A stretch of 64,000 nucleotides of DNA from Lota lota (taxonomy: Eukaryota > Chordata > Actinopteri > Gadiformes > Lotidae), in the NCBI GenBank assembly GCA_026745465.1, contig JACYXH010000837.1, positions 597,001 to 661,000 on the forward strand. The letters are read 5' to 3'. Made by a program: the position numbers and the translations under genes. The stretch's first letter is position 1, and each line of letters opens with the position of its first letter. This document shows, one piece after another, positions 35,483 through 64,000 of the stretch. Under the pieces are notes generated by a model. It was not told where the DNA came from. It was given only the letters and a program-made list of their open reading frames with translations, and ran no database searches.

Positions 35483-35554
35483 TGGCCTTATTGACCTAGC
35501 AACCATCTTGAATGCGGAGTTCTGCATTCAAGATGGCCGCTAGGTGAATAGGGC
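35483..35554. mobile_element. Foldback MITE copy C (short form)
   Basis: An almost pure hairpin: ggccttattgacctagcaac pairs with the sequence ending tagccgctaggtgaatagggcc-like at the right. It shares arm sequence with the copies at 4669 and 25462. Confidence 0.7.
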
Positions 35555-36703
35555 CCATCGCAATCGATTGTTGATCTTCAAGCTGATTTTCAAAGTTCAA
35601 CATTGGGTTCACTCGGTCCACAGTCCTAATGAGAGAGAGAGAGAGATGATACTAATTGGATCGGAGAGGAGCAATCCCCTCTGGTAATCTAGGGAGGGTT
35701 GCGATCCGGGATAGATTACACAGGTTACAGGTAGCTAGACAAATTTGAGTGGCTTTGCTTCACACATGGTGACGTCAGCACAAGTTACGTAAAAGATTTA
35801 ATGACGTGACAATTTAACAACTGAGATCATTGACCTGTCGCTAGAGACAACCGATGACACCGAACATCTTCATTTTGATTTTCAGAATTTGTCATATTTT
35901 ACTAGCCTCAACTGCCACGTGCTGTACATATTATGCCACACACACACAACACATTAACCAAGAGCTCTGTACTGCTCTGAGAGTAGTTCTGTTGTCCGCC
36001 CCCATCAGTCTGTCCATCACATGAACAACATATGCTTCCAGTAAGGCTTCAAGGGGGCTACTGATGTGTTTACTGCCTCCAGCATGGTCAGAGGAGAGGG
36101 GAGCTGACAGGGAGAAGCTAGGATTTACTACACCGAAGCACGCAGATGAACTCCACCTTTTATTGTCTCTCTCGCTCTCTCTCTCTCTGATTGTGACGAG
36201 GGTTGTCATGGTGATGTTGGTGGTGGCGAGGATGGTGACCGCATGTGTGTGACAAGGGCGATGTTGGTTACCGGGCTGATAGTTGTCATGGTGAAGGTGA
36301 GGATGGTGCTAATTGTGATTAGGGTTGTCGTGGTGTTGTTGGTAATGAAGGAGTGATGGTTGTCATCGGGGGGGTGAGGCTATGGTAATAAGGGCGGTGA
36401 CGGTGATGCGGCAGATTGTCGTCGTCTTTGGTGATGGATTGTGGTGACGGGCCTCAATGTTGTCATGGGGACGGGATGTGGTCATGGGGCTGATTGTTTT
36501 CATTGGGACGTTGTGATGGGGCCGATTGCTGTTGTCATGGTGACAGATTGTGGTGATGGGGCTGATTGTTGTTGTCATGGTGACGGGTTGTGATGACGAT
36601 GACATCACAAGGTGGGGGAGGGGGGCCAGACTGTAGTCAGTATCTGGGCCAGAGAGATTAGAGCCTTGTCAGATAAATCACTTGGCACAGAAGAGTAGGA
36701 TTG

Positions 36704-36748
<45 letters not shown>

Positions 36749-36819
36749 GTAGGGGAGGGAGGGGGAATGTTATGGGAGAATGGCTCTAGTGAGTGAGTGA
36801 GTGAATGTGTGTGTGTATT

Positions 36820-36820
<1 letters not shown>

Positions 36821-36911
<91 letters not shown>
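36821..36911. repeat. (TG)n microsatellite
   Basis: About 45 TG units in the gemin8-gpm6b interval, with a shorter array at 36704-36744. Confidence 0.97.
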
Positions 36912-36912
<1 letters not shown>

Positions 36913-36984
36913 AATTCCTCTAGTGTTTGCCACGGAGAGGATGTGGAAAGCACTATTTGTGACTCCAGCCAGTATTCTCTAGAT

Positions 36985-37378
36985 CAGGGGTCTGCAACCT
37001 TCACTATCAAAAGAGCCATTTTTGGTCCCTCTCCCACCAAATAAAGTGTATCTGGAGCCACAAAACCTATTTGACCCCTAAAATGAAGATAACACAGCGT
37101 GCAAAGTTGAATATATAGTTACACTATATATAAAATAACTAATATCCTAGAGTTTGTTGCATTTATGAAATTTGTAGTTGTAGGATGTGACGTTTATTTT
37201 GGTTGACCAAATATGAAAACACATTTCTTTGCTATTTTGTGTCACAGCATCTCCAAAAGAAGAGGTGTTCCCTTTGAAATAAAAATTGCCATTATGTATT
37301 TCCATTTTTTTCAAAGCTACAGGGAGCCACTGCAGAGGGGTAGAATGCGGCTCCAGAGCCGTGGGTTGCTGACCCCTG
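36985..37378. mobile_element. hAT-type MITE with 8-bp target-site duplication
   Basis: 394 bp with terminal inverted repeats caggggtctgcaacc (left) and gggttgctgacccctg (right). It is flanked by an exact 8-bp duplication, ctctagat, at 36977-36984 and 37379-37386. An 8-bp duplication and CAGGGG ends are hallmarks of hAT elements. The inside has no transposase. The intact ends and duplication suggest a relatively recent insertion. Confidence 0.9.
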
Positions 37379-38499
37379 CTCTAGATGTTTCACCTCCGGT
37401 CCCGACACTCTTAAGACAATGGAGCCATTCCATCACTACAAGTCAACCAAAAACCCAGCTGGGAAGTGTAGTTTCTCTGCACCAAATAACACAACATCAA
37501 TACAAAAATAGACCATCCTGCATCATCTCTTCCTATCTCAGCGCAACACAACAAATATCTCATTTAAAATGTAAATGGCATGTGCATGTAGTTATATTTG
37601 CATATTCTAGTAGTATATGTAAGTTAGGGTTGGGTAAAAAAGGTAAATAGAAGGTAAAAGAACAAAGAATATATTGGCATGTAGAACATACGAACCGCTC
37701 CCTCCTGTAAGTCAGGGCACAGCGTGTCCTCGTAGCGATGACATGTAAAGTGTGTGGGGTCGGACCCAACGGCAGCATCGCAGCAGCTGTGTGGGCCGAG
37801 CGTGGGGGCGACCATGGCCCCGCCCTGGGATGAGTTTGCATGAAGCGTCCCTCCCTGGTTCACCATAGTCTAGCTTCACTGGGGAAATTGTAGTCGCTCA
37901 CCTTTGAAGTTAGCGACGGCTAACTGCGTTGCCTTTGCTAACTCCGTTTCTGATTCCGCTGCGTTACCATGCTAACGGTGCTTGCTCTGGTTTGGTCACA
38001 GTGTCCCTTCCCAGTTGATCACCTGTGGAACGAGATGGAGGGGGAGGGAGGGAGGCATAGTGGGGAGGGAGAGAGGGATAGCAGGTATGGAGAGAGGGGG
38101 AGGTAGGGTGAGATAGGGAGGGACAGAGTGGAAGGGAGAGGGGAGAGAGAAGGGTAGAGGGGAGGGAGGGATCGAGAGAGTGAGAGAGGCAGAGGGGAAG
38201 ATAGGTGGTGAGAGAGAGAAAGGGAAAGGCCAAGAGAGAGAGAACAAAAAAGGTGGAGGTTCACTGTATTTGTCTTTGTTTATTGTGGATTGAACGACAT
38301 GATGTGTTCATCTTTTGGCTCTGTTGGTCTTTAGACAGAGGGATTCATTAATATTCAACACATACGTTGGATTAGAGATCAACATGGTTCAGTTCGGACT
38401 TGCCCGCACAAGACGAACATGATTTTGTGCATTGGAGAAAATGTCAGCAAGCAATTATATAGTAGGTGATTGTTTTCCTTTGTGTGTGTGTGTGTGTGT

Positions 38500-38568
<69 letters not shown>

Positions 38569-38771
38569 TGAACGAAAGCAGGATTAAAACACAGGGATGG
38601 AGAGGGGGGGGATCTCCTTGACGACAGAAAGCAGAGGGCGGGGCAGAGAGGAGAAAAGTGGGTCATCAACGCTACAGATTAAAGGTTAAGCACACACACA
38701 CACACACCCATACTTACATTCAAAGTACAATATGCACAGTAACACACATATGCACAGAGTCATTCCCACAG

Positions 38772-38815
<44 letters not shown>

Positions 38816-39432
38816 CTTAGAAGGACCATTGTACACCTTCAAGGGCTCCAGAAGCCCATTAAAACAGGAAGGATTACACTCAGAACCAAAGGCAGCCTTA
38901 GTGTGTGTTGTTGTTGTTGTTGTTCCAAGCTATAATCATAAAGTATAGTATTGGAATGATTCTCTGAGACTCCACAATGAGGCACCCATTATTGACCCAG
39001 TGGATTTCCTGATTATTGGTTTGAATTTAGAATTTTAATTCACCGTCACGCTCAACTTTACTTTAAATGCCCTTAAATCATTTTAGCGCAGTTTCACTGA
39101 GTCAATCGCAGTCGTTAACTCCTGCTAACGAGACTGCCATGCTAACCGTGTTGCTATGCTAACTGGCTGTGTCATTCTTCGGTGCTGGCCTGGGCTCACA
39201 GCATGGTGCCGTGACCTTCGCCTTCCCTTTGTTCATGTGGATTGTTCACAGGTGGATGGGGTGCATTCAGAAAGCAGGTCTTCCAAAGGCGCCAGGGTCG
39301 GCAGCATGGCATGCGGTTCTGAATGATTCAGGGGGCCCGGCCGTCCTTGCTTGCATGTGACTCCAACTATTGAACACACACAGTTAAGGGAAACCGTCAC
39401 GTCCGGCTCTTTTCTAAGAGAACTGTTTCATA

Positions 39433-39628
39433 TGCATGTTGTGAAAAAATCCCAACCTGCAATGTCAACTACATTTCTGTGAGAAAGAAAACGTTGAAAA
39501 GTTGGACCATTGACGTCATTGGTCTGATTTGGAGAACGGAAATCCAGGACAAATGACGTCAGTGGTCCAACTTTTAAGGATTTATTTCCATGGAAACAGA
39601 GTTGATGTTGCAGATCTGGATTTGTTCG
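39433..39628. mobile_element. Foldback repeat carrying two TGACGTCA palindromes
   Basis: The inverted arms contain aagttggaccattgacgtca and tgacgtcagtggtccaactt. A diverged second copy lies at 51866-52015 (ctctgtttccatg, ctggaccatctacgtaattgg). No coding content. Confidence 0.65.
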
Positions 39629-41036
39629 CATCACTCGTATGAAGCAGTCTAACGGTGTGATGGTACCCCTTTAACCTTTAAGAACCGTTTTTCTGTGTGT
39701 TGTTCGTACGCCATTTATATATTTATTCACACGATACACAATTATCTAGTAATAAAGTAATTAGCATTCATCAGCAATGGGTCCTCCAACATTGCATGTC
39801 AGACGCTCACCTGCAGCGGGACATTACAAGGCTTCATTTGGTCATGAAGTTCACCGCCTGGGACGCTGGGAACAACAAATTGCACAAGATCATGTCCCTT
39901 ACAATCCATGCTACGCCTTCACTCTCAACTCTTTACCACAGCTCACTCCTTATGCGGTACACATTAAGCAGGAACCTTAAAAGGACAGCGCACAGAGGAG
40001 GCGTGCTTTGTTCCGTGGTGGATGCAGCGTGGGTTCCATCCACCCAGCAGAAGATCTGGCCAAATTATGTTTCATCACCGAACTGACAAACGTAGGAACG
40101 GCGGGGTTCTTCAGGTCGCCAGCGTAGCCCCCAGAGGCCGTTGGTTTCGACCACCTGTCCTAATATGTAAACTGTTGCTGAGACCTTTTTTGCACTTTAT
40201 TTTGTAAACAATATCATCGTCACATCATCATCATTATTCAGATGTTACTGAATAAGAAACAGCGGAACCATAAATGTAAGCGCAATACCTGCAGCTGCTG
40301 TTCATTGGAGAGGAATATTTTGGCCTTAACAGTTAAGCGGTATCGTTGGGGGACTCAAAGGCCACAGCCCGCATGACAGCCACAGGTCACTGATAGCCCA
40401 CGGCCTCTATCTGAAACCCAACAGAGACACGATTGAGAGAGAGACGAGGGTCGGACAAGGAGCAGCAAAATGATGATTATCTGTGCAATTGACCTCTGGC
40501 CTGGCGTTTGGACGAGAGACAGACTGAGCCGTGTGGCAGGGCTGTGCCCCAGGCCTGGGTCAGCAGAGAGGTCAGCGGAGAGGTCAGATAGGGCACAGAT
40601 GGGTGGAGATCAGAGCTTGAGATCAGTCCTGTCTTCACGAGCTAGTCGTCCAAATAGGTGGCTTCTCTCTTCTCTCTCTCGTTCTTTTATCACAATTCCA
40701 GTGAGAGATTAAATGATGAGTTGACTCAGTGATTAGTCAATGGACTAAGAATCCTTTTAGCTCTTAATTTGAGTACAAAAGAAAAACAATCCAATCTACA
40801 AAATACACACTATTCAGTGGGTGGGTACTACCTAGGTACAGATTGCAGTAGGTACCAAAAGAAGACCTTTATTGGTAGTAAACATCTATAAATACTGTAG
40901 TAACAAGTGCCCAAGTAACTCATCACTTTGCCTTGCATCTGCGTTCCTTTGTGATTGCGTGTGTGTTTGTGTGTGCGTGTTTGTATGCTGTAAGTGTGTG
41001 TTTATAATTTACATGTGTTTATATTGATGTGTGATG

Positions 41037-41087
<51 letters not shown>

Positions 41088-41254
41088 GTCCTTAATCTTT
41101 GTGACCTTGCTAAGGATTATGGGTTCCCGGGGGAAGGGGTGTTAGGGGTTCAAACATGAGCGATTTCAAAATGGAGATCTTTTCCGTAAAGAAATAATTA
41201 TGGACAGGAGAGTGGAGAGAGACAGCAGAGTGGGTCGAAAGAGAGATGGAAGAC

Positions 41255-41640
41255 ATGTAGCATAGGACCGTACATGTAGCATAGGACCGTACATGTAGCA
41301 TAGGACCGCACATGTAGCATAGGACCGTACATGTAGCATAGGACCGCACATGTAGCATAGGACCGCACATGTAGCATAGGACTGTACATGTAGCATAGGA
41401 CCGTACATGTAGCATAGGACCGTGCATGTAGCATAGGACCGTGCATGTAGCATAGGGCCGTACATGTAGCATAGGGCTGTACATGTAGCATAGGACCGTA
41501 CATGTAGCATAGGACCATACATGTAGCATAGGACCGTACATGTAGCATAGGGCCGTACATGTAGCATAGGACCGTGCATGTGGCATAGGACCGTACATGT
41601 AGCATAGGACCGTACATGTAGCATAGGACCGTACATGTAG
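41255..41640. repeat. 19-bp minisatellite, about 20 copies
   Basis: Tandem copies of acatgtagcataggaccgt with single-base variants. The minus strand of the unit has no stop in any frame, which yields long repetitive open frames. Confidence 0.95.
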
Positions 41641-42010
41641 CGCAGCCGTATGAGGCGGATCACCCATGGGGCTGGCGTATATTCTGTAGCCATCGTACAT
41701 TCGGTTGAAGTGTCTTGCACTAAGCAAATGCACTATACAAATATAATGTTTATTATTAATACTGAAAGACACTATAAGGGTTAACGGCCCATTAAATGTC
41801 CTCCTCTTTTCCATGTAAAGTCTTAGGTGGTGGGAGAGGAGTAGGGGGTGGGAGGATGGTAGTTCCGGGTCATGTGACGGGGGGATGGGAGGGGTGGGAG
41901 GGTATAGGTTCACCGTCTGCCTGGAGCATCAAAACACCCCAGGCTTTGTTTTGGGGGACCAAACTGGGTGTTTACCTCCCATGGCAGGAGTGGGATCCCC
42001 TGAGTGATAA

Positions 42011-42011
<1 letters not shown>

Positions 42012-42084
<73 letters not shown>
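42012..42084. repeat. (TG)n microsatellite
   Basis: About 36 TG units. A similar array lies at 42291-42368. Confidence 0.97.
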
Positions 42085-42085
<1 letters not shown>

Positions 42086-42314
42086 AGGGGGTTTCGCAGC
42101 ATGTTAGATTTTACCATAATAGCCACGTGGCTCTGAATTATAACCTGGTTTGGGGGGCAGATGGGGTCCTTTTGTTTGTTTATTATTAGAGGAGGAAGAG
42201 GAGGAGGACGAAGAGGAGGAGTGAGCCAAAACAACATCAACAACCGACCACTTTATAGTTTACTTGTGGTTCCTTGTCTTTTTGGGTGGTGTGTGTGTGT
42301 GTGTGCGTGCGTGC

Positions 42315-42362
<48 letters not shown>

Positions 42363-43249
42363 GTGTGTCAGCATCAGTTTCGAGACAGTGAGTTGCACAA
42401 GCCGTGTTAAAACGTGATCCATACAATGAAAAACAACAACCAAAACGGTTGACAAACTGTCCCCATTAATCAACCAACCAATCAATACGGATGAAAACGC
42501 AACACTGCCACACGAACACAAAGCTGATCGGAGGAGTACACCAAATAAAAATTTAAAAGGAGAAAAAATGAAGATAAGTAGAGAATACATTTCTTTTTTA
42601 TAAAGGTGCTAATATGCTAAGGTATACGCATTGGTTTCCAAATATATCTTCGGGAGAGGACAGCGAAGACAGACAGGAAAGTGGGTTATGAGAGAGGGAA
42701 GGACCCGTAGCGTAGCAGGTAGGAATCAAACCTGGGTCACTTGTTAGCACACTAGCTTCTTAAGCCACCTTTCCGCTCCCTTTTTATGTTAACTCTTACA
42801 GAAGGATAGCTGCTATCCTGCGCCTCCATATGGACAAATGGATGTGAAGGTTGTGGAAAATGTGGTTGAAGCAGAACAGCGCTGGTTATTTTATTCTTAT
42901 TCATTCACAAGGTGTTAAATGAATCAAATTAGAAACACAAATTAAACAGTCACTCAGCCGTGGGGGATTCTACAGCATTGGCTACAGAGGGAGAGAGAAA
43001 GAGAGAGGATGTGAGGGAGGGAGAGAGAAGAAAAGAAAGTTAAAGCCTCTTGATAGTCTCTCCTCCCACTCTCCTTACCTCCGATTGTTATCAGCTACTT
43101 TCATTTCTCCATCCCTCGTTCCATCCCTATATGTCCGTCTTAAAATAGGACCTTCATCTGTTCTCAATGTCTCTCTCCCCTCCCTCTCTTTCCATCCCAC
43201 TCGCTTACTCTCGCTCTCTCCCCCTCGTATCACCAGATGGAGAGGGGGC

Positions 43250-43298
<49 letters not shown>

Positions 43299-43861
43299 GA
43301 CAGTGTGTGTGTGTGTGTGTGTGTGCGTACGCGGGGTTGTGCATGTGCATGTGTGTGTGTGTCATGTTAGTGGTTGGCTGGCTGGACATGAGTTTGCATC
43401 TTGGGCTCCGCTAACTAACGTCTGACAGCCTGCGTTCGTAAGAAGATAAATAGTGCTGATCGCAGACAAGAACAAATATAATTGTTATCGTCCTACATAC
43501 AGTGTTCACACGGCCAAAGTGGGGTTGAAATGTGACATAGCGCAGTTTGGAGGGGGGGGGGGGGGGGGGGGGGGGGTAATCTGATCAATCTAAGCCGACG
43601 GCACGTGTGCATCTTGAAAGGAGATTATCATAAAGAAAGAGAGGTAGTAATACTGTAGGAAGGTTAACAGTGAGGGAAAGCGACAGAGAGGGAGAGAGAG
43701 CAAGTGTGAGTGAAGAGCGAGCGAGTGAGCGAGCGAGCGAGAGAGAGACAGAAAGAGAGAGAGAGCGAGAGAGCGCGCGCGAGAGAGAGCGCATCAAATC
43801 GACACTCGGACACATCACCCACATAGGTAGACGCGCGACACAAGAACACCGATTTTTAAAC

Positions 43862-63787
<19,926 letters not shown>

Positions 63788-64000
63788 GTGAGAATTTCCG
63801 ATGCATCAGATAAGAACACAAGCAAAAAAACAAAAAAGCCTGTTGCCATGTTACGCTTACAGTTACCGTGGCAACACCGCCTCTCGCGTATTTGACTATG
63901 TTCTCCGGAGGGTTGAAACGCGCTCCCAACACACTCAAACACACGTCGTATCGACACACCCAAACACCCACAAACCCAAACAACCTTGCGCATACGTACT

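Larger units (their letters stand above)
35121..43861. other. Intergenic gemin8-gpm6b, repeat-rich, no further gene recognised
   Basis: Besides the repeats listed separately it holds GATGGTTGTCATGGTGA-type repeats (36180-36600), a purine-rich tract (38030-38240), (TG)n arrays and poly-G at 43552-43576. Open frames at 37560-37866 and 39697-40086 show no family resemblance. The last 200 bases (GAGA-rich) are probably gpm6b 5' UTR. Confidence 0.6.

Noticed and set aside
37560..37866. Minus-strand frame with several Cys and His residues between gemin8 and gpm6b
   Set aside because: No recognisable family, no convincing splice partners; probably chance, though not excluded.
39697..40086. 129-residue plus-strand frame upstream of gpm6b
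   Set aside because: No family resemblance, overlapping frames equally open, no supporting signals.
41110..41913. 267-residue minus-strand frame repeating MYGPMLHVRSYATC
   Set aside because: 19-bp minisatellite with no stop in any frame; no start context, splice signals or family similarity.

Overview
The window looks like teleost nuclear DNA. Genes are split into short exons with GT-AG (occasionally GC-AG) introns, there are two vertebrate-type tRNA genes, and the non-coding part is full of long (CA/TG)n arrays, poly-G runs and short inverted-repeat transposons. The extreme dinucleotide-repeat load recalls gadid fishes such as Atlantic cod; the species is an inference, the vertebrate/teleost assignment is firm.

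Layout. (1) Positions 51-15434, minus strand: twenty coding exons of atp7b, the copper-transporting P-type ATPase; its 3' end lies beyond position 1. All splice phases agree and no stop interrupts the frame. The cytosolic N-terminus is unusual: three intact metal-binding domains, one degenerate domain without the CxxC, and ten exact HAAG repeats. (2) 15435-18857: no gene recognised. (3) 18858-23250, minus strand: a decayed cluster of immunoglobulin-superfamily receptor exons (signal peptide, V-like domain, transmembrane tail), interleaved with duplicated pieces of the last exon and 3' UTR of the neighbouring gene and with an LTR-like sequence. (4) 24281-31308, minus strand: complete mospd2, fifteen coding exons, with a tRNA-Ala(UGC) gene on the opposite strand in intron 7. 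(5) A tRNA-Gly(GCC) gene at 31738 lies in the divergent promoter interval. (6) 32952-34390, plus strand: gemin8, three coding exons, complete. (7) 34391-43861: gemin8 3' UTR, then repeat-rich intergenic DNA with a complete hAT-type MITE (394 bp, 8-bp target duplication). (8) 43862-63787, plus strand: gpm6b, six coding exons visible, the 3' exons cut off by the window end; intron 1 is about 14.5 kb and almost entirely repeats.

The genes do not form one pathway: copper export (atp7b), ER membrane-contact tethering (mospd2), snRNP assembly (gemin8) and a neuronal tetraspan membrane protein (gpm6b). From memory, MOSPD2, GEMIN8 and GPM6B lie in the same relative orientation in human Xp22.2, so the right two thirds is a conserved synteny block, while atp7b (human 13q) marks a junction with other ancestral synteny. 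Longer SSR arrays not listed separately include 36704-36744, 38503-38567, 38773-38813, 41038-41083, 43250-43293, 45605-45670, 52169-52217 and 54297-54340.

The candidate novelties are the remodelled ATP7B N-terminus, the alternating mospd2-tail/Ig-receptor duplications, a minisatellite that copies a splice acceptor, and several transposon-derived hairpins next to exons.
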